Below, piece by piece: positions 42,968-56,300 of a DNA stretch of 64,000 nucleotides. A program made the translations under genes and the position numbers. Position 1 is the first letter of the stretch. Each line of letters starts with the position of its first letter. Source of the stretch: Mucor racemosus (lineage: Eukaryota; Mucoromycota; Mucoromycetes; Mucorales; Mucoraceae); NCBI GenBank assembly GCA_027405735.1, contig JAPEHQ010000010.1:1612001-1676000 (forward strand). The letters run 5' to 3'. Under the pieces are notes generated by a model that did no database searches, was not told where the DNA came from, and saw nothing but the letters and a program-made list of their open reading frames with translations.

Positions 42968-45900
42968 CTACTCTTCATCTTCATCCATGGAGTCATCCTC
43001 CTCTTCACTACTCTCGCCCTCAGCGACATCCAAGTCCATATCTAACTCTTGATCACAGCCATTATAACTGTCAGACATTAAATATACCTTCATAGTATGT
43101 TGACCAGCCTTAGGAGCCACGAAATCAAGTTTCACATTCAATTTACGTTGTAATGTAACTCTCTTAATAGCTAACAATGTCTTTGTTTCAGGATCGCCAA
43201 TAACAATCCACCAGCCTTCGTCCTTCTTCTTGGGGAAGAATGGTGCAATGACAGGACCAATATCTTGTTCTTCTTCATCTTCATCTTCACGCTCAAGTTG
43301 AACTCTGACATTTACAATACTACCAGCAGAAACAGATTCCTTATCAGTAACATCAAAACCAACCTCAACACTAGGGTATCTATTGACGAAACGAATAACT
43401 TCACGCAATTTACGTTGATCCATACGGAGACAATCATTACGCTTATCTTCTTCTAATTCCATAATATCAAATACTGATTCAACTTCATTAGCCTCGAATC
43501 TCTTGATAACATCATTAGTGAAATAAGGAATTTGCTTGAGAGGAGAATCACGATCCCACATGGCTTGAACAGACATTTGTGATAATTCCATAGCAGCTAA
43601 AGCAGGTGACAACCAACCATTTGAAGAAATGACATCAACACAGGCTTGTAAAAGAGGAATGACCTTTTCAACAATTACAGTTTGATCAGATTGAAGATCT
43701 GGTGGTAATTGTACACGAGAGAAATGTGCTTGTAATAAGATATTGGTCTTGATTCTAGGAGTATTGAATTTGGGTGTTGCTAATTTGACAGGCACACGAT
43801 CATAGATACGCTTGAGTACAGCTTCTTCGTGATGACGAATAGGAATGTTATCAAATTCTGTTGCAGAAGACACAATTTCCAAAAGACCTCTGAGCTTGGT
43901 AGTGTTCTTCAGACTGACACTGAACATATCCACTGTTGTGTAATTGATATTATAGTAAGCAGCAATCATACCCAAATTGAGAGGGCTAATGTCCATTTCA
44001 TCTTCAATTGTAATACACTTGGTTTCTTCCAAATCAGTGAGAGTAGTTTCAACAAGTTCTGAAAGATGATCAGACAAATGACGATGTGAAGTACCTTGCA
44101 AACCATAGTAATTAGGATTATGTGCCATACGTCTGTACAAGAAAGTCCAAGTAAGATAATCAACAGCATCTTGCTTATTTTCAATAGTCTTGGTAACAAT
44201 TTCAGCATTGAAATGATCATGTAAGAGTTGATCCAAATGAGATTCAACAGGCAAAGCTTCGTACAAGAACTTTTTGTAAAACTCCTTCTTATTGCCTTGA
44301 CACATCAAGACACATTTACCAGTTTCATCAACATTAGGACGACAAGCACGACCCATCATTTGTAAGACATCAGTAATAGGATAATCAGCATAACGATGTT
44401 CTTTACCCTCAAAGTATTGTGTACCCATAATGACAACCATGTGAGAATGAAGAGTAAGACCCCAACAAGTATCACGAGAAGCAATGACAACTTGAATAGC
44501 ACCAGTCTCATAAAGTTGTTCAACAATCTTCTTATCTTGCTTAGAAAGTGCTTCATGATAGAAACCAATACCGTGATAAAGAGTTTCGACCAAAGACTTG
44601 TCTTGAACACGATCCAACAAGGATTGAATTTCCTCCAATTTGCAACGCAAGAATTGATGGGGCTTATCATCAGCAACACAATAAGTGATAAGATCGACAG
44701 CTGTCAATTTACATTGCTTTCTAGAAGGAACAAACACAATAGAAGGCTTATTATTAGCATGTGCAGTAATAGCAAGGTAGGTAGGTTTAGCCATAGCAAT
44801 CATGAGGGAAGCAAAATGAGGAACATTGTAACTTTGAATATGGATCTCTAAAGGAACAGGACGCACAGAAGGGTGGAAATTGAACACAGTTTGAGATGTA
44901 GCACCAATCCATTCACCTAAATCACGAGCATTAGCAAGAGAAGTACCCATTGCAACAATACGAATAGTCTTTTGAGTTTGAGAAGCAATATATCTCATTC
45001 TGGAAACAATAACTTCATAGGTTGGACCAAGATCACCACCAATCATATGAACTTCATCAGCAATGAACAAATCGACATTTTGGACGTTCTTTCTTTGCTT
45101 CCAACGACGAGAAATGACATCCCATTGAGTAGGAGTACAACAAATGATATCACCACGCTCTAACAATCTCAAATCTGCACTAGTTTCACCAGTTAATGCA
45201 ACAACTTCCTTGTTGAGTTTGCCAAACTTCTCAGACCATTCAGCAACACGCTCATCAACAAGTTCTTGATAGGGAGCAATGTAGACAGCACGAGAATCAC
45301 TATTTTGATTCCATAAATGAAGCAGAGCAAATTCAGCACAGACAGTTTTACCAGAGCCAGTTGGGGCACCAATAAATGTATTTTCATTAGTAGTATACAA
45401 AGCATTAAATACTTGAGTTTGCACAGGATTGAAATGACTAATCCAAGCAGAGTAAAGCTTCTCGTATTCAGGATTATTCAAACCAGAAATAGGCAAAGGT
45501 TGAAGGTCATGAAGTTCAGTATGAGGAGCATACTTTTCAGGAAGAATCAAATGCTTGAAAGAGACGGGTAACTTGGTTTCACAATGCAACCAGCGATCAG
45601 CAACAATAGTAACATAGTAATTGGGAGGCAAAGGTTCAAAGAGAGGAACAGTGAAGGATACCAAATGTTCTTCTTCGGCATATCTTTGTTTCAAGACGAA
45701 ATAATCATGATGCAAGATATGTTCACCATCAACATCCTCAACCAAAATCCAGAATGCTTCAGCAAGACCATGTACCTTTTCATCCCATTGGAAATCAGGA
45801 GTAATAGTCAATTCAACCTTGAGCAAAGAACGAGTTACAGGTTGTACATGAGCTTGAAGATCCAACTTGGGGAATTGATGAACAAATTTGTGAAGAGTAC

Positions 45901-48900
45901 GACCAGCCTTAGGCTGACCGATCAATTCACCAAGTTCTTGAGGATTCAAATCAAAATATCTCTCCCAAGGGAACTCCTTACGTTCCAAGCGACGAACAAT
46001 GTCTTGAGGCATGGCCTTGAATTGACGCAAGGGAGACATAGGCAACCACATACGCTTCTCAACCATCTTACACAAGTTCAAAGCCTTCTTAGTTAATTGA
46101 GCCCAACCACGTTTCAAACAAATCTCAAACATGGCACGGATAATACGACCAGCACTTTGAGTAACGTAAACCATATCAGATGTCAAAGCAAAACCATCCA
46201 ATTTAAGTTGAGAAATATAAGCTTGCAATAAGACGTTGATCTTGGCAGTAGGTTCTTCTAAACTTTCCTTTACAGGAACAGGTACACGCTCAAGTAATTT
46301 TTGCAATTCCATCTTTTCTTCTTCACGGACAGGGATATATTTGAATTCATCAGAGAGTGCAAAGACACGGAAAAGTTCAATTTCACTCATCATAGGACGT
46401 AAATGTTGGTTGTAAGTAGACATAGAATGATGAGTAACATAATAATGAGAGGCAATACGACCCAATTCAGTTACTTGGAAACGGCCAGACTTCTTATCAT
46501 ATTTGATGAGATTACATTTATCTAAAACTGTGGCTGCAGAATGGATCAAATCAACACGCTTTTGTTCTAAATGAGGATCATCTTCAAGGTCATCTTGTGA
46601 TACGTTATAGAGTGAAGGATTGCGAAGCATACGAACGTAAAGATATGTATAACCCAACCATTGAACAGCTTCATCACGATTTCTGATAGAACCTAAAACA
46701 ATTTCGGCATTGAGATTGTCTGCCAAACGAGATACAAACTGAGATTCGATAGGCAGTTGTGTATTAAGCAATGATAAATAATATTGCAATTCTGAATGGG
46801 CAGTAATGATAATACCCTCACCATATGTATCGAACTGTGGACGACCAGCACGACCCAACATTTGAAGAACATCTTGAGGAGAAAGTTCGACCCAGCGACC
46901 TTTTTCTGGTGAATAGATTTGAGTACCCTTGATAATAACAGCATGAGCAGGTAAATTAACACCCCAAGCAAGAGTGGCAGTAGAGCAAAGAACCTTAATG
47001 TGGCCATCAGCAAACAATTCTTCTACAAGAGTACGATCAGCACGAGTCATACCAGCATGATGAATAGCGAAACCATAAGGCAAAAGATCTTGAAGATTAG
47101 TATCTTTAACAGTAGCAGCTTCAGATTGTAAAATTTCACGACTAGCAGAATCTTGCTTCAAGAAACGAGTAATGGTATCTTTATCTAAAGCCATATCACG
47201 AAGAGTCTTTGCAGTCTTGGCAGTTTCCTTACGAGAATGAGCAAATACAAGAACTTGATTCTCTTCTCTTTGATCAATTTGTTCAATAACCTTTTCGTAG
47301 CAAACCTCGTTCATAGTTTGGAAACGCTTAATAGCCTTCTTTTCAGTAACACCAATGAATTGTTGCTTTAATGGACAAGGACGGAAAGAGCTATCAAAAT
47401 GGAACAAACCTGTCTTATTATCAACACGCAAGAAAGCTGCGACGTCAACATAATTAGGTAAAGTAGCTGACAAACCAACAAGACGTACAAGTTCTTGAGT
47501 TTGTTCCATATTACGAATGGTACGAGAAATGATACTTTCCAATACTGGACCACGATCATCATGCAACAAATGAATTTCATCAATGATAATAAGACGAACT
47601 AAAGATGTATAACTACGATCAGTAGCTTTACGGGTAATAACATCCCATTTTTCAGGTGTTGTAACAATGATTTGTGTTTCAGAGATTTGTTGTTTAGTAA
47701 GTTGACGATCACCAGTTAATTCAGCAACATTAATACCATAAGGCTTGAGACGTTGACTAAAGTTACCAACCATTTCAGCAACTAAGGCTTTCATAGGAGC
47801 AATATATACAATCTTAAAAGCATCCAAATCAATCAAACCAGTTTCAGGATCACGATTTTTACCAAGTTCATGTAAAATGGTAAGCATAGCTACATTAGTT
47901 TTACCAGCACCAGTGGGAGCACACAATAAAACATTCTCATCACTACTAAAAGCGGTGGGGTAAAGTCTACTCTGGATACGGTTAAGGGTTGTGGGACCTA
48001 CAAATGCTTCCTGAGCCCATTCAGGCATTGATTTAATAGGTACAAGCTTTTCACCAGTAGCAAATTGTTCAGGCTTGGGAGCAGGTACATGAATTTCCTC
48101 ATAACCCTTCTTGGAACGTTTGAAAGAACCATCAGGGAGTTTAACCTTCTTATTTGACATGAGATGAGAACCTTGCTCAAATGCAAGATCTTCTAAATCA
48201 ATCATTTGACGAGGAGCAACAGTAGTACCTGGAGTAATGGTAACTGTGGTAGGCAATTGTCCACGGCTGCGCCCAGTAGTGGCTCCTTCGTTATCAATCT
48301 CCATAGCTGTATCAACGACACCTTTTCTTTCAAGTGCTTCACCACGGCGTTGACGATCACCGCTAAGACTACGCAAGATCCAACCCAGATTTCTATCCTC
48401 AATCTCTTTTTCAACAGCAATTTTATCATCACCATCTACACGAGCAAGACGAGTACACCAATAGATGAGATCACGGTTCTTTGTAAGGATTCTAACAAGA
48501 TCAAATTTATCATAGTCGAATAAACCCATCAATTCGTTTTCGCAATCACGGATATCAATTGTTTCAGATCCAAGGATTTCGAATGCTTGAACAGTCTTTT
48601 CTTGGGCAGTATGAGCATCAGGATATTGAGCGGCAATTTGACGTTGAAGCCAGAATGCATCGATATCATGAGGGAAAATGGAATCATCATCTTGAGAAGC
48701 ATCAGTTTTCTTATGTGCCTTCTTCTTTCCTTTTTCTTGTCCAGGAAGAACTGTCTTAAAGCCATCCTCTTCATCTGTAGATTCAGCTTCTTCCTCGTCA
48801 TTGACAATTGGAGCTGCAGTTTCTTCATCTACGTCTTCCTCATCATCGTCTTTCATTTCATATTGATCATCTTCTTCTTCCTCATCGTCATCATCATCAA

Positions 48901-49561
48901 AGACAACAGCAACACCGAGTTCATCATCAATCTCGCCAACTTTGTCGCCATTTTCATCAACATCCATAGCTTCACCTTCTGCAGAATAATCGGTGATCTT
49001 TTTTGACAAATTGACTAATTGAGCGAAATGTTCAGATTCAATATGACCAATAACTGATTCAATTTCTTTCTTTTTGTCGAAATCTTTAAGAGTATCTGTC
49101 TTTAATGTTTCTAAAACGTCGTCTGCAGCACTTCTAATAACATCACGAGCTTGATCGCCCAAATGCTCGTAAACAAAAGATAGAATATGTTCATAAGCTT
49201 CGCGTGTTTCTTTAGTACGGGGTCTATAATTGAGGCCTTCCCAATCTTCAGTAGCTGAAAGAACTGAAGAATAACCGTATGCTTTGCTGATAGCTTTTTC
49301 TTCCTTCTTTTTGCGTCTCTTTTCATTGGAATCATCAGAACGTTTAGCAGCTGCTTTTTTCTTTTTTTGTTCAATATCTTTAGGTGCCTCTCTTTCTACA
49401 CGTGAACCAAATCCTTTGGGATCAATTTTTCCCCATAAAGAATCAGGCTCTCCAGTAGGTTCTTGATCTCTACGAGGTAATCCTTTACGATTAGCTTGTA
49501 AAACCAAACTGGAAGTTGCGGCATATTGATACTGGTTTGCTTTAGCAAAGTTTTCAGCCAT
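42968..49561 (-). CDS. BRR2: Brr2, U5 snRNP DExD/H-box RNA helicase
   Basis: One uninterrupted frame of 2197 residues, close to human (2136) and yeast (2163) Brr2. An N-terminal region with acidic stretches and a PWI-like segment ([16 protein letters not shown]) precedes two Ski2-like cassettes. Cassette 1: APTGAGKT (about residue 550), [24 protein letters not shown] and [11 protein letters not shown]. Cassette 2: APTGSGKT (about 1400), ADEVHMIGG, a degenerate motif III (MGTS in place of SAT) and MMGRACRPN. Each cassette is followed by a winged-helix/Sec63 unit. The first cassette is the active U4/U6 unwindase and the second is regulatory, as known for the family. The C-terminus is acidic ([14 protein letters not shown]). 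A 6.6-kb gene with no intron stands out among intron-rich neighbours. Confidence 0.96.
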   Translation of the reverse strand: MAENFAKANQYQYAATSSLVLQANRKGLPRRDQEPTGEPDSLWGKIDPKGFGSRVEREAPKDIEQKKKKAAAKRSDDSNEKRRKKKEEKAISKAYGYSSVLSATEDWEGLNYRPRTKETREAYEHILSFVYEHLGDQARDVIRSAADDVLETLKTDTLKDFDKKKEIESVIGHIESEHFAQLVNLSKKITDYSAEGEAMDVDENGDKVGEIDDELGVAVVFDDDDDEEEEDDQYEMKDDDEEDVDEETAAPIVNDEEEAESTDEEDGFKTVLPGQEKGKKKAHKKTDASQDDDSIFPHDIDAFWLQRQIAAQYPDAHTAQEKTVQAFEILGSETIDIRDCENELMGLFDYDKFDLVRILTKNRDLIYWCTRLARVDGDDKIAVEKEIEDRNLGWILRSLSGDRQRRGEALERKGVVDTAMEIDNEGATTGRSRGQLPTTVTITPGTTVAPRQMIDLEDLAFEQGSHLMSNKKVKLPDGSFKRSKKGYEEIHVPAPKPEQFATGEKLVPIKSMPEWAQEAFVGPTTLNRIQSRLYPTAFSSDENVLLCAPTGAGKTNVAMLTILHELGKNRDPETGLIDLDAFKIVYIAPMKALVAEMVGNFSQRLKPYGINVAELTGDRQLTKQQISETQIIVTTPEKWDVITRKATDRSYTSLVRLIIIDEIHLLHDDRGPVLESIISRTIRNMEQTQELVRLVGLSATLPNYVDVAAFLRVDNKTGLFHFDSSFRPCPLKQQFIGVTEKKAIKRFQTMNEVCYEKVIEQIDQREENQVLVFAHSRKETAKTAKTLRDMALDKDTITRFLKQDSASREILQSEAATVKDTNLQDLLPYGFAIHHAGMTRADRTLVEELFADGHIKVLCSTATLAWGVNLPAHAVIIKGTQIYSPEKGRWVELSPQDVLQMLGRAGRPQFDTYGEGIIITAHSELQYYLSLLNTQLPIESQFVSRLADNLNAEIVLGSIRNRDEAVQWLGYTYLYVRMLRNPSLYNVSQDDLEDDPHLEQKRVDLIHSAATVLDKCNLIKYDKKSGRFQVTELGRIASHYYVTHHSMSTYNQHLRPMMSEIELFRVFALSDEFKYIPVREEEKMELQKLLERVPVPVKESLEEPTAKINVLLQAYISQLKLDGFALTSDMVYVTQSAGRIIRAMFEICLKRGWAQLTKKALNLCKMVEKRMWLPMSPLRQFKAMPQDIVRRLERKEFPWERYFDLNPQELGELIGQPKAGRTLHKFVHQFPKLDLQAHVQPVTRSLLKVELTITPDFQWDEKVHGLAEAFWILVEDVDGEHILHHDYFVLKQRYAEEEHLVSFTVPLFEPLPPNYYVTIVADRWLHCETKLPVSFKHLILPEKYAPHTELHDLQPLPISGLNNPEYEKLYSAWISHFNPVQTQVFNALYTTNENTFIGAPTGSGKTVCAEFALLHLWNQNSDSRAVYIAPYQELVDERVAEWSEKFGKLNKEVVALTGETSADLRLLERGDIICCTPTQWDVISRRWKQRKNVQNVDLFIADEVHMIGGDLGPTYEVIVSRMRYIASQTQKTIRIVAMGTSLANARDLGEWIGATSQTVFNFHPSVRPVPLEIHIQSYNVPHFASLMIAMAKPTYLAITAHANNKPSIVFVPSRKQCKLTAVDLITYCVADDKPHQFLRCKLEEIQSLLDRVQDKSLVETLYHGIGFYHEALSKQDKKIVEQLYETGAIQVVIASRDTCWGLTLHSHMVVIMGTQYFEGKEHRYADYPITDVLQMMGRACRPNVDETGKCVLMCQGNKKEFYKKFLYEALPVESHLDQLLHDHFNAEIVTKTIENKQDAVDYLTWTFLYRRMAHNPNYYGLQGTSHRHLSDHLSELVETTLTDLEETKCITIEDEMDISPLNLGMIAAYYNINYTTVDMFSVSLKNTTKLRGLLEIVSSATEFDNIPIRHHEEAVLKRIYDRVPVKLATPKFNTPRIKTNILLQAHFSRVQLPPDLQSDQTVIVEKVIPLLQACVDVISSNGWLSPALAAMELSQMSVQAMWDRDSPLKQIPYFTNDVIKRFEANEVESVFDIMELEEDKRNDCLRMDQRKLREVIRFVNRYPSVEVGFDVTDKESVSAGSIVNVRVQLEREDEDEEEQDIGPVIAPFFPKKKDEGWWIVIGDPETKTLLAIKRVTLQRKLNVKLDFVAPKAGQHTMKVYLMSDSYNGCDQELDMDLDVAEGESSEEEDDSMDEDEE

Positions 49562-49792
49562 TTTTTATATGATGTTATATACAAAAAAAAATTACAGGAA
49601 AGCTTTGATAAATAATTGCAAGCTCTATAAACATGACATTTAAGTCGAATCAGTACGCATTTTCTCATGTATTTTTAATTGTACTATACCAAGAAATTAT
49701 AAAATAAAAGTGAGTTGCAGTTATAAGTTTAGTTTCAAGAGAAAGACAATCGTTTGAAGGCTACAATATTGCTTTGCAGACATACAAAATTA

Positions 49793-49891
49793 TCAAGTAG
49801 CCGTTGCGTCATAAATGTAGTGGCTTGCGATGCCTTTATTGAAGACCCGGATAAAGTACATTGAACAAACTGCGGCGCCTACAAATGCCAT
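49793..49891 (-). CDS. Candidate 32-residue membrane peptide upstream of BRR2
   Basis: A short frame: ATG at 49889-49891 in a good context (CTCACAATGGC) and TGA at 49793-49795. The peptide starts MAFVGAAVCSMYFIRVFNKG, one hydrophobic helix with basic residues after it, and ends YIYDATAT. Codons use C and G at third positions more than the AT-rich surroundings. It could be a very small membrane protein (mitochondrial complex subunits of this size exist), the end of a spliced gene, or an upstream ORF in the BRR2 leader, whose ATG is 231 bases further on the same strand. I do not recognise it. Confidence 0.35.
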   Translation of the reverse strand: MAFVGAAVCSMYFIRVFNKGIASHYIYDATAT

Positions 49892-51378
49892 TGTGAGTTG
49901 ATTTGTTCAAGTTTGACAGATAATACATAATAAAGTTAAATAGGAAAGAGTAGTATAGGGTATTAGGACAACTTAGAATACCAGACAATTGTTCACATTG
50001 AGTTGTATTGCCAGATTTCTCATCATTTCTGTTTAGTAGCCCATCACATTTTGAAAATCCAGCACCTTTTCTTTAACTTTAAAGGATTTTTATACATGAT
50101 TAAAGCGAGATAATTGATGGATAAACTGAAAATAATATTTAATAATGTGCAAAGAATATTATTTTTTATTTTTTTACTTGTTTCGCTAGAGTTTTAAACA
50201 GCAGGATGAAATTTTGAAGTGACATCCCATTCTCATATATCATCCAAAAAGAGTATTTTATAAATATGAGCGAATGCTTTTTTCTTAATAAAAAAATTAT
50301 AGGTATATATTTCAGATGTTATATTGCGTGATAAAACTAGCTATGGCCGTATAAACTTTTTAAGAGACGTGAAACAATCCTTTAAAAAATGTATCATCAA
50401 TGAACTTTTTTTTTTTTTTTTTTTTTTTTTTGTAACAGTCGGTGCTTCAACAATACGGGAAACAAAAATAGAAGGGTGGCATTATGATCGCTGTACAAAT
50501 GTAACTAGAGAACAATAAAATGATCTGCTACTTTTTTCGATGAGTATTTACTTCTTATTTAGAATAAAAAAGCATGAGATTAGAGCTTAATTGTGAGATT
50601 AGAGAAATTAGAGGGTTTGGAACAACATCAAGTGACGCATGTATTTTTGATAATCAATACTTGATATGTTTATGAAGACTAATGCATATTTTTATGAGAA
50701 TGATATTATGTAGACTATTAGGCTTGGAAGCCATTTCTGCTAACTTTAATAATAGAGCTTATGTATCATTCAAAAGCTCTCGTTTACTTATCTTAACTTA
50801 AGCATATGTTAAAGATGATCCACCAAGTTTGTGTGGGCTTGAAAAGATATGATACACTCTTTCACTGTGCCATGTCTCACATACATACTATATTTACTCG
50901 CATTCATTATGTAGATCTTTATTGTTAATATTTAACATACCAAAATATGCAATAGTATTAATAAAATTGCTTTCCTATATATTCTATTGAGAGACGTTTC
51001 TCTGATGTATGTATAATGTGGTAGATGTATTCATGATAATTTGGCATTTGGTATGCTCTTTATATTAAAATAACATCAATTTTAATGATACAATATATAC
51101 TTATTAGTCTCATTTAGTGAATTAATGCAATATTTTATAAACATCAAAGTATGATTGAAATTCAAGTAAGGTCATCTGTTGGTGCAATGCATGACAGAAA
51201 AGTTCAAGTCAGGTACACACAAATGTACCCTCACACACCAGTTCTTGTCACACCAAAATAAATAACGTTAGTAAACCATCAACAATACAGCAATGAAACA
51301 TATATAAAGCCTTTTCAGAACTTTTATATCTCTTTTTCTCTCTTTTCCTTCTTTTATACCATTTTATCATAACTTAAC
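49892..51378. other. Intergenic with a 31-base T run
   Basis: AT-rich DNA between BRR2 and YPT6. A T homopolymer of about 30 bases lies at about 50407-50431 with its neighbours. There is no supported ORF. The last part is the YPT6 upstream region, with TATATAAAG at 51301-51309. Confidence 0.5.
51301..51309 (+). promoter_or_regulatory. Probable TATA box of YPT6
   Basis: TATATAAAG, 69 bases upstream of the start codon and followed by a CT-rich leader. It is assigned by motif and spacing. Confidence 0.5.
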
Positions 51379-52454
51379 ATGACTTCAGCTGATTTCGGAA
51401 GCCCTTTAAGAAAGTATAAATTAGTCTTTCTTGGTGAACAAAGTGGTATATATAATAAAGCTATTGTTTACTATTTTTATATATTTTAATATAACTATAT
51501 AGTTGGAAAAACTTCCCTTATCACTCGATTTATGTATGATACCTTTGACAGCACCTATCAGGTCAGAAAATCATAATATTTTGTATTCAATAGTTTCTAA
51601 TCCTTTATTATCAGGCTACTATTGGTATTGATTTTTTATCAAAAACAATGTATTTAGAAGATAAAACTGTCCGCTTACAGTTATGTAAGTGTAGTGTACA
51701 CATATATTTCTTTGTTCAGTATTACTCACTATCTAGGAAAAAATTATTCAGGGGATACAGCAGGACAAGTAAGTATCATGCATGTACAACAACGCACAAA
51801 CAATCATTTTAAATCCGCGTTTTTGATTCAATAAGGAACGTTTCCGAAGTTTGATTCCGAGTTATATCAGAGACTCTTCAGTTGCTGTCATAGTCTATGA
51901 CATGTCAAGTAGGTAAATCTCTCATATTCAACATTCAAACACTTAAAATTACATGTATATAATAGATAAGGAGTCGTTTTTGAATACAACAAAATGGATT
52001 GATGATGTACGAGCTGAGAGAGGAAACGAAGCCATTGTAGTACTAGTGGGAAACAAGACTGATCTTAGCGAAAAAAGGTTAATTTAAACAAATACTACTA
52101 TATATAATATTAACATTAATTTATACAGAGAGGTAACGACTGAAGAAGGAGAGAAAAGAGCTAAAGATTTGGGTGTCATGTTTGTTGAAACTAGCGCAAA
52201 AGCTGGACATAATGTAAATAAAAGAATTTTTCTGATAAACATTTGTATCTAATTCTATACTAGGTAAAAACACTTTTTAGAAAGATTGCACAAGCCTTGC
52301 CAGGAATTAATGGAAACAGCTCGAATGATGAGAAAAATCAAAGTAAGCATATGATTTATTATTCAAACCCGTACACATATGTTAACAATATATTACAGTG
52401 CAAAAAATTAACCTCAGCAACTCTGGTTCAGAAGCAAGTGGATGCGCTTGTTAA
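51379..52454 (+). CDS. YPT6: Rab6/Ypt6-type small GTPase
   Basis: Nine exons: 51379-51445, 51503-51561, 51615-51684, 51752-51768 (17 nt), 51836-51908, 51966-52077, 52129-52213, 52264-52342 and 52399-52454. All phases agree, giving 205 residues. The P-loop GEQSVGKTS is split by intron 1. The effector region [20 protein letters not shown] is the Rab6 signature. WDTAGQ comes from the microexon and the next junction. Then follow [30 protein letters not shown] and ETSAKAG. The C-terminus is CAC, a double-cysteine prenylation signal that appears only after the last intron is removed. Rab6/Ypt6 controls retrograde traffic to and within the Golgi. No single exon is long enough to be obvious, so ORF scans miss the gene. 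Confidence 0.94.
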
Positions 52455-52931
52455 ATTGTTTATATATGATAAAAATAAAGTGATACTTGCCACACTGAAC
52501 AAAATATATGTTTCGTTTGACAGTATCTTGAATAACCACTTTTAAATTCAAAAGACACCTTTTCAAAAATAATACTAAGTATGAATGTTTTATTTTTACA
52601 GATATTTTTTTTTTTTGTTACTGATGTTTGCTTGGGCCAATAATCTAGCATGAGATTTTGTTGTATCGTTAACTCCATCAAACACTTAAATTTATATCCA
52701 AAAAGTGCTCAGTAGATAGCACTATTGCTTACTATTTGTTTTATTATTAATTGCTGACCAAATGAAGCAACTCATATAAGGAACAAAGGTTTACGATTTT
52801 CTGGTATGCTTCCAGCGATGGCCATGTTTATGTTTATAATATTGGAGAGGTAAGAATAAAACTCAATGTACTGTATATCAACTCTAACGCAATAATTATA
52901 ACGTAAGACTATATTATCATCAAATAAACTA
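52455..52931. other. Downstream of YPT6, contains a short repeat
   Basis: No gene. About 52726-52808 is the second copy of the small repeat seen at 5218-5310. Confidence 0.5.
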
Positions 52932-53850
52932 CCACACAATATTAACATGTATAAAGATTTACAGCAATAAGCTTAAATCAAGTGGGTACCGCATTGTGAA
53001 TTCTTAAAAAAGTTCTCAAGTATTATAGAATCTCTCATTTTTAAGACTTACAAGGCTTATAAGCGGAATATTAATTTAAAAAATTATTTTTGTCCAGATC
53101 ATCAATTTTGACATTTTCTAATTTTTTTTTTCTGATTTTGCAAATCTAGAGTTAATTATAATACCAATTATAAGAACAAAAAATATACGCATATATAGAA
53201 TTTAGTGCTCTATTTGCTCAATAAAAAACAGCAAACGTTTTTATTGCAAAATATTACATGAAAATCCTTTAGCCAAAAATCCGTTTTTGGGCCAAAAATA
53301 CAAAGTTTCATTACTTAACATTTAATATTAAGCTTTTATAAAGTGTGTATTAGTTATGACTACAATTTTCTCTCACAATGTAATATATTTAAACGTTGAT
53401 TTTGGTATCAAAATTTGATTTTTCTGTTTTTTGATAAAAATCATGAGTGTTGGTAAGGATAAAATGAGGCCCGAAAATGTCCGCTACAAAAACTGAATTT
53501 TCAGACCGCACATGGTTAAATATAAGAAAAGTTTAGAAAAAAAAGCATTTTTATTTAAAAATTAGATATATACTGTACCATAATAATAGTCTAAGGTCTA
53601 AGAGACTTAGCCGTTCGATCTTCCTATAATGCTCAATTACGACGTTGCTCTACAGGCTCGCTTGTGCAATTTTTTAATGAATGCATGATGTAACAGACGG
53701 GTTTTTTGGTAGAAAAATGCATGTTTATATGATAACAGATATTGCCTATTTTGTTTTTTAGCTTATGGTTTATGTGCTGTAATACTGCTTTCACATTGGC
53801 TGAAATGCGCAATTTAGCAGGGGTTTAACTGCGTTAAATAATGTAAAGCC
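52932..53850 (-). repeat. Dispersed repeat family 2, copy b (inverted)
   Basis: Reverse-complement copy of 23951-24847. It starts at ACCACACAATATTAA and passes CTTAAATCAAGTGGGTACCG, TATTTTTGTCCAGATC, AATCATGAGTGTTGGTAAGG and TTTTTTAATGAATGCAT to GGGTTTAACTGCG. It is diverged, with many point changes. Confidence 0.8.
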
Positions 53851-55084
53851 TTGAAAATCCTTTTCTACGTGCATTGTTGGTTCTCTCTTTTTGTTTCATA
53901 TTCCAAGGATATATTCACCGTTTGATAAGGCATATCAGACTATTAAGCTGGTATTATTTTCTTTTGTCTGAATACGCATGCTAACATAAGGGAGCATTAT
54001 TTTTAATATAGGTGGTAGCAGTCTACATTAGAGACTGATATTTTCATTTAACTGTATTCTAAGATCAGATATCATTATTTACTACTGTATTGTTGGACGT
54101 ATTTCTTGATTACCAGATCAAATTGAAGGCAATGATATTTATATCTATTCGATGAAAAACTAGAACTGGTTACAAACCCACGAAATGTTCCGGGAAAGTA
54201 ATAAAATTTCAAACAATATAGAAACACAAAAAAAGAACAATCTAATGTCTTGCCTAATTACCATAATAGCTTTGATTGTATATATACTGTACTTGAAAAC
54301 AAATCTTTTTACAGCTGACAATCGTAAACTAAAATAGTAAGGTTAAAGAAGGTTAATTTGTTAATTTTATGTTTTATGGGTGATAAAGTAGCATTTTTAA
54401 TCTTAGATTTGTCTTGCGGTATAAATTTAAGCAGTAGTAAGTGCTATTTAAGTTTATGCCCGAGCAAAAACCATTGTTGCTTCAAATATTACAGCTACAA
54501 TCATATTTACAAATGATGGTAATCGTAAATATATTGGCTGTTGAATGTATTGCTCTACTACATCAACAACCTATTGAATTGTATTGTCTATAATCTGTAT
54601 TAATAAAAGCAAATGTAATTTAAAAACACATTCCAATAAAAAATGCGATGGAATTTTGAGAACGGCATGATGCTCATGTACAAACCAATTTGTGCCTATA
54701 CAAACAGCTCATTATGTTCATGGTCAGATTTTATTATTATGCACAAATGGGGATAATGATATACGTATGGGCAATTCTACTACTGTATTATGCACACATG
54801 GGATTAATGTCATGCATATGGATATAATCTATAATTCTGCACATACAGGATTGGCGTTGTGCTCGTGCGCAGTTTCTTTTGTTGAGCCCATGTGCATATT
54901 GTTATCTTTTAATCATATTCAGTGGGCACAACAGCTCAGGCTATAGTATGCAGCCCACCTGGGCACAGCGAAATCATCTTGTGCAGCACATGTTGGCCGT
55001 AGTGTTAATATGGAATTATGAATTGATAATAAGATATTTGACAATTCACAACTTGAAGTATTTTTAAATCCTGTTTTCGAGTTT
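53851..55084. other. Geneless stretch with a degenerate ATGCACA repeat
   Basis: AT-rich, without a supported gene. Between about 54700 and 54880, words such as TTATGCACAAATGGG, TTATGCACACATGGGATTA and TTCTGCACATACAGGATT recur at roughly 50-60 bp spacing. This could be a very degenerate tandem repeat. Confidence 0.4.
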
Positions 55085-55740
55085 TTAGCTGACAAAAAAA
55101 ACACGAATACCCTTAACCGAGTTTGCATAAAAAACGACCCGTTAAAGCAGCCAAGCTCGGTCAACCGTAATACGATGTGTTGTTTGTGAAATCCTGGGAG
55201 AGAAGCACCAACCCCAACATATCGTGCAGACGACAAAATGGGGCAAAGGCAGCGTGATGATTTGGAGATGTTTTTGAGCTGGTGGTTTCAGGCCATTGGC
55301 CATCATTGACGGTAATGTTGATTAAGACACTTATGTCAATATTTTCTCACAGACGTTTCTTCCTTGGTTTGTGGAATTGAGTGACAAGTATTACAAGGAC
55401 TTCGTCTTTGACGAAGATGGCACTACCTGCCACACAGGCGGCTATACTACATGGTAAAAGAGCTCACATTATTCGATCAGGCGCTTTGATTACTGACCCT
55501 CTCAAAAAAGCTCTGATCTGAACCCCATTGAGAACATCTGGAGCTGCCTTGATAAGCTTATTAATGACAAAAGGGCTAGGATCAATAATAATATTGAAGG
55601 ACTTACTGTAAGTCAGCTTTAGAAAAAGCTCGGGAAAGAATAACTGTCAAACTTGCTGGTAGGTTGGTCTCTAGCATGAAAGACTGTTTTCAAGCGGTTA
55701 TTGATACCAAAGGCGGCCAAACAAAGTATTGAAAATAGTT
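55085..55740 (+). pseudogene. Tc1-like transposase relic
   Basis: Plus-strand translation shows pieces of a Tc1/mariner transposase separated by stops and frame changes: KHQPQHIVQTTKWGKGSVMIW, then PLAIIDGNVD, DTYVNIFSQTFLPWF, FDEDGTTCHTGG (second catalytic Asp region) and SDLNPIENIWSCLDKLI (Glu region), ending near 55738. The first catalytic Asp and the N-terminal DNA-binding part were not found. There are several in-frame stops. No intact inverted repeats were recognised. It is an old, dead copy unrelated in detail to the DDE element at 20 kb. Confidence 0.75.
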
Positions 55741-56053
55741 TTTTTATTTTAATAAAATGTATATGTTGAGCTATCTTTCTGTTTACTTTGGAGTTATACG
55801 CATCTGCTCTGAGCATCATGCTGCAGTCTGTCGTCATGTAAGATACATGATGTTTTTTAGTACTTCAAAAAATAAAAAATCGTATCAAAATCAATGGTTT
55901 GTGATTGTAGTTGTTATTGTTTTTGTCTTTTTTGTTGCTTTTTTTGTAGTTGTTGCTTTTATTGTGTTTGTTTTTATTGTTGCTTTTGTCGTTGTGATTG
56001 TTGTTTTGGAATTTACAATTATGTATGATAACATCGAGAACCATTGCTTGAGC
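55741..56053. other. TTTTGTTGC low-complexity stretch
   Basis: Positions about 55905-56010 are a GTT/TTTTTGTTGC-rich low-complexity tract. The ORF over it (55757-56056) encodes only Val/Phe-rich repeats and is not supported as a gene. Confidence 0.5.
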
Positions 56054-56300
56054 TAATGATCACAATCGAGCAGTGCGAGCATAGCAAGCGACGAGCGAGC
56101 TATGCAGTCGGGCTCGTTTGAATTATGTTTTTCAGGATATTAATTGCTTTGTTGGCTTGCTAGAGTAAATTTTTTTTACCAATTTCTTGCTTGGCTCTCG
56201 GAAAAAAACATCAAAAGCTTGCTGGCATATTTGCTCGAAATGTTCAAAATTGAAATAGGTTTACTTGCATGTAAATCTTGCTTGATTTGAAAGGGAACAA
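56054..56300. repeat. Repeat family 3, copy b (partial)
   Basis: Matches the first about 240 bp of 39534-40112 in the same orientation, starting AATGATCACAATCGAGCAG. The right half of copy a is missing. Confidence 0.65.

Noticed and set aside
55757..56056. 99-codon ORF with long Val/Phe run
   Set aside because: Produced by a GTT/TTT low-complexity tract; no sign of a real membrane protein.
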